In this document: positions 6,621 to 12,985 of the stretch, in pieces
How positions within the stretch are numbered: position 1 is the stretch's first letter
Layout of the letters: each line of letters begins with the position of its first letter
Assembly: GCA_003649665.1 (NCBI GenBank)
Contig: QMSL01000007.1
Coordinates: forward strand, 1 to 17,889
DNA from: Thermoprotei archaeon
GTDB taxonomy: Archaea; Thermoproteota; Thermoprotei; QMSL01; B3-G16
Length of the DNA: 17,889 nt
Reading direction: 5' to 3'
The notes under the pieces: model-generated
What the model was told of the DNA's origin: nothing
Database searches by the model: none
Seen by the model: the letters and a program-made list of their open reading frames with translations, nothing else
Made by a program: the position numbers and the translations under genes

Positions 6621-7568
6621 TTGAAGAGAGGAAACATAAGAAGGATTGTGGAAATCGGTGGTTCGCTATATATTGCTCTTCCTAAGAGTTGGACTAAGAC
6701 GTACAACGTTAAGAAAGGTGATTTACTTTACGTTACGCTTGATAGTTCAGGAAATCTGATTATATCAAGGATGCCAAGTACTACGATGAACAAGGTGACG
6801 ATATATGCAGATGGTCTTATAAAGGAGAGATTGATTGCAGCTTATCTAAAGGGATATGATGTAATGGAGGTGAGATTTAAGGGAATGGCTGATGAAGAGA
6901 GAGGGCTTATTGAGGAGGCCTCGAGGTTCTTAGTAGGCCTTGAAATAGTTGGTGAAGAGAGGGACCGCGTCATTCTTCAGTGCCTAGGAACAGACAATAT
7001 TGACGTACATTGTCTAATGAAGAGAATGATTCACTTAACCCGTTCTATGATAAATGATGCCCTTAGCGCGATATGTGATGGTAATATCGACTTATCAAAT
7101 CTGGTTATTCAGAGGGATGATAAGGTGGATAGGTTATACTTCCTTGTGGTACGTCATGTTAGGAGATTGGTATACAATCATGAGAAGCTTTCCTCATATA
7201 ACCTAACGCCTCTTGATCTCATGGACTTCAGGCTTTTTGCTAAGATAGTTGAGGAGATAGCAGATTATTGTGAAAAGCTGTCTCAAGACTATATAATGTT
7301 AAGAAAAAAAGGACGTGGTGTGCCAGACGAATTAGTAGAGTACATAAGGGATTCCAAGGATGATATGGTACGATACTTTGATGATGCAGTGAAGTCGTTC
7401 TTCAATAAAAATCTTGAACTCGCGCTCTCAACCAGGATAGGACTGGATAAATTACGTAAGGATCTTAGTAAGCTCTATGATACTGAAGATGTAATCCGTG
7501 TACTGTTACTTGCTAAGGTAGACTCCATGATAGGGCTTATAGAGGATATAACTGATCTTTCGGCATGA
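6621..7568 (+). CDS. AbrB-PhoU protein, probable phosphate-uptake regulator
   Basis: About 315 residues from the TTG start. The N-terminal 50 residues form a SpoVT-AbrB DNA-binding domain (RRIVEIGGSLYIALPKSW followed by KKGDLLYV), and the C-terminal half (about 140-310) is an all-helical PhoU-like region with paired acidic/helical repeats such as IQRDDKVDRLYFLV. This fusion is common in archaea, where it is thought to tie phosphate-transport control to transcription; whether it binds DNA here is an inference. Starting at ATG 6576 would add a 15-residue hydrophobic extension unlike the usual family N-terminus. No phosphate transporter gene is in the window. It is followed 43 bases later by a small unknown gene with its own promoter-like element. 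Confidence 0.85.
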   Translation: MKRGNIRRIVEIGGSLYIALPKSWTKTYNVKKGDLLYVTLDSSGNLIISRMPSTTMNKVTIYADGLIKERLIAAYLKGYDVMEVRFKGMADEERGLIEEASRFLVGLEIVGEERDRVILQCLGTDNIDVHCLMKRMIHLTRSMINDALSAICDGNIDLSNLVIQRDDKVDRLYFLVVRHVRRLVYNHEKLSSYNLTPLDLMDFRLFAKIVEEIADYCEKLSQDYIMLRKKGRGVPDELVEYIRDSKDDMVRYFDDAVKSFFNKNLELALSTRIGLDKLRKDLSKLYDTEDVIRVLLLAKVDSMIGLIEDITDLSA

Positions 7569-7581
7569 ATAATGCCTAGTT

Positions 7582-7591
7582 AAGTTTTTAA
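7582..7591 (+). promoter_or_regulatory. TATA-like element ahead of the 87-residue gene
   Basis: AAGTTTTTAA is centred about 25 bases before the ATG at 7612, the spacing expected for a leaderless archaeal transcript. The same T-run may also serve to terminate the AbrB-PhoU message. Confidence 0.4.
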
Positions 7592-7611
7592 GGAGATACG
7601 ATCCTTTCTAA

Positions 7612-7875
7612 ATGGTGACCGTATTGGAGAGTAAGGTCTCGGCAATACTATCATCAGTATTTAAACATTTTGAGGAGTTCGAACTTCGAGTTAAGCCTCT
7701 TGGAGTAGAAGTAGTCGTTGAGAGAGATGAGATGGATGAAAATGATTTAAGAGAACTCCTTAGAGTTCTAGATGAACTAAGAAGGAAAGGGTTCAAGATT
7801 GAGCTTAGAATAAACCCAACGGGAGAGGTATCCCCACCATCTATACAGGCAGTGTTAAGCGTATCATTTGTTTAG
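7612..7875 (+). CDS. Small acidic alpha/beta protein, unrecognised
   Basis: 87 residues, no signal peptide, membrane segment or cysteine. Predicted order by eye: N-terminal helix (VSAILSSVFKHFEEF, about 9-23), a beta strand (VEVVVER, 32-38), a charged helix (ENDLRELLRVLDELRRKG, 43-60), a strand (KIELRIN, 62-68) and a hydrophobic C-terminus (AVLSVSFV). The strand-helix-strand unit with a basic helix could be a small dimerisation or nucleic-acid-binding fold, but no family is recognised. The ATG is favoured by a promoter-like element 25 bases upstream; AAGGAGAT (7590-7597) is 14 bases away, rather far for a ribosome-binding site. It lies 43 bases after the AbrB-PhoU gene on the same strand, so a functional link to it is possible but unproven. 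Confidence 0.7.
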   Translation: MVTVLESKVSAILSSVFKHFEEFELRVKPLGVEVVVERDEMDENDLRELLRVLDELRRKGFKIELRINPTGEVSPPSIQAVLSVSFV

Positions 7876-7925
7876 CTTAAAGTAGAGTAATATTTTAAAA
7901 GAGTATTCAGGATATAGTTTAGAAT

Positions 7926-7985
7926 AGGCAATGATTAGAAGCGCCTTGCTGAGCTAAATGATGACCGGAGAGTACCAATGAGCCT
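7926..7985 (+). ncRNA. Candidate C/D box guide sRNA
   Basis: Within the 275-base spacer 7876-8150 a C/D-sRNA-like order is visible: terminal stem half AGGC (7926-7929), C-like box ATGATTA (7931-7937), 11-base spacer, perfect D' box CTGA (7949-7952), 5 bases, perfect C' box ATGATGA (7958-7964), 13-base spacer, D-like box ATGA (7978-7981), and GCCT (7982-7985) that pairs fully with AGGC. Archaeal guides of this class are 50-60 bases with 10-13-base spacers and direct 2'-O-methylation at the base paired with the fifth guide position before D or D'. Predicted target cores would be CAAGGCGCTTC and TGGTACTCTCCGG. Against it, the outer C and D boxes each have one mismatch while the inner ones are perfect, the reverse of the usual pattern. 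The rest of the spacer shows nothing else. Confidence 0.35.
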
Positions 7986-8120
7986 TCTTCGCTATGATAA
8001 ATTATAATAGTATGTTATGGCGGTAGGACGAGCATAATTTATGTTAAAGTCCATCTAGTAAATGGAAAGAGATAGTAGTAGGGATCTATCATAACAAGAT
8101 AAGTATTAAATAAGACGCCA

Positions 8121-8130
8121 TAATAAAATA
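8121..8130 (+). promoter_or_regulatory. TATA-like element of the VIT1-like gene
   Basis: TAATAAAATA is centred about 25 bases before the ATG at 8151, fitting a leaderless or nearly leaderless message. A GGTG at 8136-8139 could alternatively act as a distant ribosome-binding site. Confidence 0.4.
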
Positions 8131-8150
8131 ATAATGGTGCTCATCAGAAC

Positions 8151-8765
8151 ATGGGCCAACGGCGCATTACATTATTAGAGACTATAGCGAGGATAAGACA
8201 AGAGCTTAGGGCATATATGGATATAACTGAGGCAGCAGAGATAGCTAGGAGGTACTTCGTAACGAACTCCTTTGATTCAGCACTAGGTCTCTTAGGACTA
8301 ATAATAGGCTCATATATAATTAAGGTGAACGATCCTAGGATAGTATTGAGTAGTGGTCTTGGTACTACATTCGCGATGTTCCTCTCAGGCTTTGTTGGAA
8401 CCTACTTAATGGAGAGAGCTGAGAGATTACGTGAGCTTCGCGAGCTTGAAAGGAGCATGCTCGTAAGTTTGGAGAATTCATTATTAGAGAAGGCTCAGAA
8501 GATGGCATCTATAATGGTGGCATTAGCAAGCGGATTAGCAGCGCCATTCTCATCTGTCGTGACGTTATTACCCTTTGTAATAGCATATATGGGCTTAAGC
8601 TCAATTAATATAGCTTACTTTTGGGCATTAGTCCAAGGTCTACTCTTCCTCTTCATGTTAGGCTTTTTCATGGGTAAGATATCACATGAGAATAGGATAT
8701 TGTATGGAATCTTAGCGATGATTTTAGGATTACTGATAGCAATGCTAGGGGTTATATTTAGATGA
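8151..8765 (+). CDS. VIT1/CCC1-family integral membrane protein
   Basis: 204 residues. A cytosolic N-terminal helix ends in the conserved block EIARRYFVTNSFDSALGLLG (about 30-49), typical of archaeal VIT1/CCC1 (DUF125) proteins, then five membrane segments at about 42-57, 64-86, 118-148, 151-174 and 184-203. A charged helical segment between the second and third (about 88-117, rich in E, R and L) stands where VIT proteins place their cytosolic metal-binding helices. Family members move ferrous iron or manganese out of the cytosol against protons, but many archaeal members are uncharacterised, so transport of Fe/Mn is inferred from family only. It has its own promoter-like element and converges on tRNA-Gln with a 19-base gap. 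Confidence 0.75.
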   Translation: MGQRRITLLETIARIRQELRAYMDITEAAEIARRYFVTNSFDSALGLLGLIIGSYIIKVNDPRIVLSSGLGTTFAMFLSGFVGTYLMERAERLRELRELERSMLVSLENSLLEKAQKMASIMVALASGLAAPFSSVVTLLPFVIAYMGLSSINIAYFWALVQGLLFLFMLGFFMGKISHENRILYGILAMILGLLIAMLGVIFR

Positions 8766-8784
8766 GAAAAGGAAGGATAATATA

Positions 8785-8860
8785 TGGTAGCCCGGGCGGG
8801 ATTCGAACCCGCGTCACGGGGGCCAAAGCCCCGCAGGCTTGACCGCTACCCCACCGGGCT
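8785..8860 (-). tRNA. tRNA-Gln(TTG)
   Basis: Read on the minus strand: acceptor AGCCCGG/CCGGGCT (7 bp, first pair A-T), D arm GGGT/GCCT, anticodon stem CGGGG/CCCCG closing CTTTGGC (anticodon TTG, reads CAA for glutamine), T arm GCGGG-TTCGAAT-CCCGC, discriminator A and an encoded CCA (8785-8787). It is 76 bases long with no intron. Confidence 0.95.
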
Positions 8861-8875
8861 AGTATCCAGGGATAA

Positions 8876-8883
8876 TATAAATA
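8876..8883 (-). promoter_or_regulatory. TATA box of tRNA-Gln
   Basis: The minus strand reads TATTTATA about 20 bases before the tRNA 5' end, in the short spacer after the upstream membrane-protein gene. This suggests that the tRNA is transcribed on its own. Confidence 0.55.
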
Positions 8884-8906
8884 CTAGGGGGGATATTAGT
8901 GTTCCC

Positions 8907-10577
8907 TTAAGATTTGAACTGTTTTGACCTTCTCTCCAGCTCTTCTATGAGAAGGCTTATCCTCGCTGATACTCTCTCTAGAACTGATCTGTATAATGAC
9001 CTAGATCTCACGTATTTCCTTCGTGTTACCTCGCCTTTTCGATATTTCTCACTGAGAGAGGTCAGCGACCTACTCGTCCGTATGGCCTCCAGTATTAGAT
9101 CTGAAATCTGCCTTGCTACGTCAGAGTATCTTCCTATGCCTTCTACGTCCTTAATTACCTCTACTAATTTCTTGTAATATCCATCAATTCTCTCAAGAAG
9201 ATCATCCACTTGAGATTTATATGCTTGATGCCTTATCTTGCCTAGACTATACAATTCCTCTAGATCCCTTATCCTTGATATTGTAGTTATTACTTCGTTT
9301 ACTAGGCTAATTAACTTCATTATACGTTCCCTTTCACGTTCAATTACAGGTCTAGGTCTCAGCAACGGTGCGGAGTACCATATGCACGTTATTATCACGA
9401 CTACAATAGATGTTAAGTATATCAATCTATCGTACGAGAGGAATAGATTAGTCCTAAAGCTTAACATTACCTTAGTGTTCGTTAATTCTATGGGACCCTC
9501 AATACTATAGATCGCTATGTATCCTTCCTCAGACGTCATGAATATCTTAGGCTTGGGATCTAGTGTATACTCTTGTGTCTCTTCTGGAAGCACTATTATG
9601 AGCTCATAATATCTTATTGGCGCGTCTATTATGTGATCAAGTGGTATTACATAATCAGAGCCCTCCTTAAGGAGGCTTAAATCTAATTCATATCTCACGG
9701 TTACCTGTATTCCCTCATCTTTATCAATGGAGTGAAGGAGCTCAATGTGAACAATGGTCTTTCCATTCTCTGAAGATGTCCAGAAGCCTCCTTGCTTGTG
9801 AACACCCTTGAAGTAAGGACCAACGCTACCGTATACCTCTATGTTTTTAGAGGCGTTTGGTAAGCTTACTTCTATTGATGATATGGACGTAGTACCAAAA
9901 TTAACTAACTTGAAAGAATCGTAGAATATCGCTTTGCCTAAATGTATTTCTACTTTCCGCCTAAAGGACTCTACAAATATTGTATCGGTTAAGGCCATTG
10001 TGACTCTTGCCTTAAGGTATAACTTTGAGTTAGGGGGTAAGTTCTCATCTAGGTATATTATGTGAGTGATATTCGAGATACTCTTCACTACAGCACCTGA
10101 TGGGGAGATTACTTGGACATCAGATGGTTCCACGTAATCTGGAAATCTCATCTTAAAGTTAAGTAGGTGTATTCCATATGGCATTAATGGAGTTATTGGT
10201 ATATTGAGGGCTATTTCGCTAGGCTTAATCCAAGGCCCTAATATCAGTGTAAAGTTTACGTTGAATGTAGCAAGGGGTTTTGAAGACTTAAGGAGAACAA
10301 GCGTCAGGTTCTCCCTTGTAATTATGGAGACACCTACTCCTTTTGTGGATGTTACTGAGAGTAGGGCACGTTCATATTCGCTAGGCAATATTAACGATAA
10401 GTACGATGTCTTAGAGGGAATGAATAGCGTTAGATTATAATGCATGATTCCTCTCTTCGTAATGCTTACTTCAACGTTAAGTGATTCCACGCGTCTACCT
10501 TCTGATGAGGTAAGCGATACCAATGTTATCAGTGATAGCAGTACCAACATACACGTTGTAAAGTATAGTGACCTCAT
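8907..10577 (-). CDS. Ribophorin-I-like (OST1-type) membrane protein
   Basis: 556 residues from the chosen ATG. Order: signal peptide (1-25, MRSLYFTTC then a leucine-rich core), a large extracytoplasmic beta-rich region (about 27-384) with several N-x-S/T sequons, one membrane span (about 385-406, YLTSIVVVIITCIWY), and a cytoplasmic coiled coil of about 145 residues rich in E, R, L and I. This is the plan and length of eukaryotic ribophorin I, the oligosaccharyltransferase subunit OST1. Local resemblances occur in the same order: a RKVEIHLGKAIFYDSFKL block, an 'SLPNASKNIEVYGSVGP' block, a 'DYVIPLDHIIDAPIRYYELI' then 'IVLPEE' block just before the span, and the K/R-rich repeat in the tail. ATG 10577 is preferred to the start at 10640 because GGTG lies 8 bases before it and the longer form would cover the promoter. 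A role in N-glycosylation is an inference; a paralogous unnamed envelope protein is the alternative. Confidence 0.6.
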   Translation of the reverse strand: MRSLYFTTCMLVLLSLITLVSLTSSEGRRVESLNVEVSITKRGIMHYNLTLFIPSKTSYLSLILPSEYERALLSVTSTKGVGVSIITRENLTLVLLKSSKPLATFNVNFTLILGPWIKPSEIALNIPITPLMPYGIHLLNFKMRFPDYVEPSDVQVISPSGAVVKSISNITHIIYLDENLPPNSKLYLKARVTMALTDTIFVESFRRKVEIHLGKAIFYDSFKLVNFGTTSISSIEVSLPNASKNIEVYGSVGPYFKGVHKQGGFWTSSENGKTIVHIELLHSIDKDEGIQVTVRYELDLSLLKEGSDYVIPLDHIIDAPIRYYELIIVLPEETQEYTLDPKPKIFMTSEEGYIAIYSIEGPIELTNTKVMLSFRTNLFLSYDRLIYLTSIVVVIITCIWYSAPLLRPRPVIERERERIMKLISLVNEVITTISRIRDLEELYSLGKIRHQAYKSQVDDLLERIDGYYKKLVEVIKDVEGIGRYSDVARQISDLILEAIRTSRSLTSLSEKYRKGEVTRRKYVRSRSLYRSVLERVSARISLLIEELERRSKQFKS

Positions 10578-10616
10578 CGTATCAACACCTAGCGTAATTA
10601 AGTTCATAAGGAAGTT

Positions 10617-10632
10617 GAATATAATATTTATG
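10617..10632. promoter_or_regulatory. Shared A/T element between divergent genes
   Basis: An A/T-only run, GAATATAATATTTATG, lies 12-27 bases before the ATG of the methylthiotransferase (10644, +) and about 40-55 bases before the ATG of the ribophorin-I-like gene (10577, -). It reads as a TATA box on both strands. On the plus strand it predicts a leaderless transcript, since no ribosome-binding site precedes 10644. On the minus strand it leaves a short leader containing GGTG. Confidence 0.45.
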
Positions 10633-10643
10633 TTGCACAATCC

Positions 10644-11900
10644 ATGAGGGTGTATATTGAGACATATGGATGTTGGCTTAATAGAGCAGAGAGTAATATA
10701 ATGCGAGATATATTAGAGGAGAGAGGACACGAGGTAGTTCAGAATGTAGAGAAAGCAGACGTAATAGTAATCAACACGTGTGCAGTAAGGCTTGAAACAG
10801 AGTACGCCATGATACGTCGTTTAAGGGAGCTAAAGGGAATGGGTAAGAGAATAATTGTAGCGGGATGTCTAGCAAGTACGAGACCTGGGCTTATATCGAG
10901 CATTATCCCTGATGCATCATTAATAGGACCAGATGCTGTAGAACTAATAGGAGAGGTAGTCGAGACCGAAAGTAAGGTAATACTACTTGATGGTACTCGG
11001 AGTGGTAAATTACCTAGATATAGAGGAGGTATAACATACGTCGTTCCCATAGAGAGCGGTTGTTTAGGCGCATGTACTTACTGCATAGATAGGATAGCGC
11101 GAAGGCGTCTTTATAGCTACCCGGTTAACGAAATAGTTAAGAATATAAGGTATGCAGTTCAACACGGTGCTAAGGAGATATATCTAACGGGACAGGATGT
11201 TGCGTCATACGGAGTTGATATAGGAATCAATTTAGTACAGCTGATAAGGAGGATTTTGCTTGAAGTACCAGGCAAGTACAAGATAAGAATAGGAATGATG
11301 GAACCCCATATGTTTAAGGACATGCTAAGTGATTTCATAAGGTTATATAGGGATCATAGGATATATAATCACGTTCACCTTCCATTACAGTCTGGCGACG
11401 ATAAAGTACTTAAGGCAATGAATCGGCGATATACTGTAAGCGAATACAAGTATATAGTAATGAGTTTAAGAGAGGAATATCCTTATCTAAACTTAACGAC
11501 CGACATAATAGTCGGCTTTCCAGGAGAGGATGAGAATGCATTCAAGAATACAAAGAAGGCGATAGAGGAGATAAAGCCAGATAAGGTCAACGTCGCTAGG
11601 TATAGTATAAGAACGGGAACTTTAGCTGCTACAATGCCACAAATACCAGAGGCCATAAAGAAGAGGAGGAGCAGAGAGTTAACTCAGTTATGTCAAAAGA
11701 TAGCCTATGAAAGGAATAAGATGCTACTTGGGGAGGAGATAGAAGCATTAATAGTGAGTAAAGAAGGAGATAAGGCCATTGGTCGCGCATGGAATTATAA
11801 ACGTGTTATAATCATGAATTGTGACTCTAACATTGGAGAGTTCGTTAAGGTAAGGATAGATAATGTAACTAGAACAAGTCTTATAGCAAGGGCTATATAA
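10644..11900 (+). CDS. Archaeal MiaB-type tRNA methylthiotransferase (t6A37 -> ms2t6A37)
   Basis: 418 residues with the three domains of the radical-SAM methylthiotransferases. The N-terminal UPF0004 domain carries cluster ligands Cys10 (TYGCWLN), Cys46 (NTCAVR) and Cys75 (AGCLAS). The radical-SAM domain has CLGACTYC (Cys140, 144, 147), and a C-terminal TRAM domain covers about 355-418. Archaeal and eukaryotic members of this branch (e-MtaB/CDKAL1 type) add a methylthio group to N6-threonylcarbamoyl-adenosine at tRNA position 37; that substrate is inferred from the archaeal lineage. All three domains and all six cysteines are intact. Its ATG is predicted leaderless from the divergent A/T element and sits 66 bases from the oppositely oriented ribophorin-I-like start. 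Confidence 0.9.
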   Translation: MRVYIETYGCWLNRAESNIMRDILEERGHEVVQNVEKADVIVINTCAVRLETEYAMIRRLRELKGMGKRIIVAGCLASTRPGLISSIIPDASLIGPDAVELIGEVVETESKVILLDGTRSGKLPRYRGGITYVVPIESGCLGACTYCIDRIARRRLYSYPVNEIVKNIRYAVQHGAKEIYLTGQDVASYGVDIGINLVQLIRRILLEVPGKYKIRIGMMEPHMFKDMLSDFIRLYRDHRIYNHVHLPLQSGDDKVLKAMNRRYTVSEYKYIVMSLREEYPYLNLTTDIIVGFPGEDENAFKNTKKAIEEIKPDKVNVARYSIRTGTLAATMPQIPEAIKKRRSRELTQLCQKIAYERNKMLLGEEIEALIVSKEGDKAIGRAWNYKRVIIMNCDSNIGEFVKVRIDNVTRTSLIARAI

Positions 11901-11948
11901 GGTTTAGCTAAAATAGGTCTCAGATCTATTTTGAATGATGAGAGTAGC

Positions 11949-11958
11949 TTAAAAATAT
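11949..11958 (+). promoter_or_regulatory. TATA box ahead of the hairpin leader
   Basis: TAAAAATATA lies 49 bases after the methylthiotransferase stop and predicts transcription starting near 11978, immediately before the first of two strong hairpins. No open frame longer than 11 codons begins there. Confidence 0.45.
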
Positions 11959-11976
11959 ATGCACGTTCAATATCCT

Positions 11977-12045
11977 CATGAGGGATAAAACCCTTTATCC
12001 CGTCCACAAATGTAACATCCTAAAGTATTCGTAATACCTTAGGCT
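11977..12045 (+). other. Two-hairpin leader or small RNA upstream of the RHH gene
   Basis: Two stem-loops lie in series. Hairpin 1 (11981-12000) is GGGATAAA/TTTATCCC, 8 perfect base pairs with an ACCC loop. Hairpin 2 (12019-12043) is CCTAA/TTAGG and GTATT/AATAC separated by one A-C mismatch, with a CGT loop. A TATA box sits at the right distance for a transcript starting at the foot of hairpin 1. It could be a structured 5' leader of the ribbon-helix-helix gene, an independent small RNA, or protein-binding inverted repeats. It does not match C/D or H/ACA box architecture, and no known riboswitch class was recognised. Confidence 0.4.
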
Positions 12046-12073
12046 TACGAAAACTCTAAGAACTGTTGCATCC

Positions 12074-12083
12074 CTAATATTAG
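12074..12083 (+). promoter_or_regulatory. Palindromic TATA element / candidate RHH operator
   Basis: CTAATATTAG is a perfect 10-base palindrome centred about 22 bases before the ATG at 12100. The spacing fits a TATA box for a leaderless message. Ribbon-helix-helix repressors commonly bind short palindromes in their own promoters, so self-repression by blocking TBP is a reasonable inference. Confidence 0.35.
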
Positions 12084-12099
12084 AAATGGTGGTCTGTGC

Positions 12100-12297
12100 A
12101 TGCATAAAAAGGGAACACGTATGCGGCTCGTTACGGTTCACATGCCTGAATCATATATAGAAGGCCTTAAGGAGCTTATAGAACAGAAGAAGTATCCAAC
12201 CATTAGTGAAGCAGTACGTGCAGCTGTAAGGTATTTTCTTAAGAGAGAGCTCTACTATAGATACACAGTTAATCGCAGTACTAAGATGATAGCCTAG
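12100..12297 (+). CDS. CopG/Arc-type ribbon-helix-helix transcription regulator
   Basis: 65 residues. A basic start is followed by the beta strand RLVTVHMPE, then helix A (SYIEGLKELIEQKK), the turn YPTISEAVRAAVRYFLKREL (helix B) and a basic tail. This is the standard ribbon-helix-helix pattern, in which two chains pair their strands to read the DNA major groove. An alternative ATG at 12121 (58 residues) has AAGGGA 6 bases upstream and begins right at the strand, as most family members do. The longer form fits the palindromic TATA element better. Its 3' end overlaps the convergent PHP gene by 17 bases. There is no adjacent toxin gene, so it is more likely a stand-alone regulator than an antitoxin. 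Confidence 0.8.
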   Translation: MHKKGTRMRLVTVHMPESYIEGLKELIEQKKYPTISEAVRAAVRYFLKRELYYRYTVNRSTKMIA

Positions 12298-12985
12298 TGA
12301 GTTTAAGTTTAATTTTAGCGGACACATCCTTAACTCTTAGACCCAAGTTGGTATATCTTCCATAGGGTATAGTACTCCCTTCAAGTAGACATTCAATAAG
12401 CGAAGAGCACCCACTCGACCTGACTAATGTCATTGCAAGGCCTATTTCATCAGCAATATGAGCATCACTTCCACCAACTTGTTTTACGTATGGAAAACGC
12501 TGGGAGAGAGTACGTCTTAGCCTTGAATACAGAGGAGAGAGGCATGAAGCAGAGTTTATGGTTTCTACGCAAACCATGGGAGAGTTCCTTTTGAGAATCT
12601 TATAGAGGAGACTGAGACCTATACCTCCCCTTATTATATCTAGAGGATGTGCAATTATCATTACGTGATTATTATCTAGCACTTCGTCTAATATATCCCA
12701 TACGCTGCTATTTATTAATTTTAAATAACGCCTACCATCCTTTTCGCTATCTAGGCCAATTACGATTATGTGACCCTCCCTTGCTGAAAGCTCAATCCCA
12801 GGAAGGATTTTCACTTTATCCTCAAGTAACCTACTTATTTTAAGAGCACCTCGGAACTCATCATGATCGGTGATTGCAATAAAATCAAGACCTTTCCGAA
12901 TTTTAGCATTAAGTAGGTCGTTCGGTGTAATGTTAGAGTCACGCGAGAAGAAGGAATGAACATGAAGATCGCCTTTAAGTATCAT
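12281..12985 (-). CDS. PHP-domain metal-dependent phosphoesterase
   Basis: 234 residues forming one PHP domain. The metal-binding motifs are in order: DLHVHS (Asp6, His8, His10), TDHDEF (Asp40, His41), GIELSA (Glu65), HIIVIG (His72), IAHPLD (His113), a Glu at 141 and GGSDAH (Asp174, His176). Stand-alone PHP proteins of this type hydrolyse phosphate esters such as histidinol phosphate, nucleoside 3',5'-bisphosphates or small oligonucleotides using two or three metal ions; the substrate here is unknown. Its ATG overlaps the metG stop codon as ATGA, so it is translationally coupled and third in the ahcY-metG-PHP unit. That coupling hints at a role in sulfur or methyl metabolism, for example removal of an adenosine-phosphate by-product, but this is speculative. 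Confidence 0.85.
   Translation of the reverse strand: MILKGDLHVHSFFSRDSNITPNDLLNAKIRKGLDFIAITDHDEFRGALKISRLLEDKVKILPGIELSAREGHIIVIGLDSEKDGRRYLKLINSSVWDILDEVLDNNHVMIIAHPLDIIRGGIGLSLLYKILKRNSPMVCVETINSASCLSPLYSRLRRTLSQRFPYVKQVGGSDAHIADEIGLAMTLVRSSGCSSLIECLLEGSTIPYGRYTNLGLRVKDVSAKIKLKLTRLSS

Noticed and set aside
11795..12007. 70-codon minus-strand frame at the end of the methylthiotransferase gene
   Set aside because: It is mostly antisense to the conserved TRAM domain, and its start falls within the hairpin leader with no ribosome-binding site.
11977..12015. ATG at the predicted transcript start of the hairpin leader
   Set aside because: It gives only 12 codons before a stop and most of them form hairpin 1. 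RNA structure explains the sequence better than coding.
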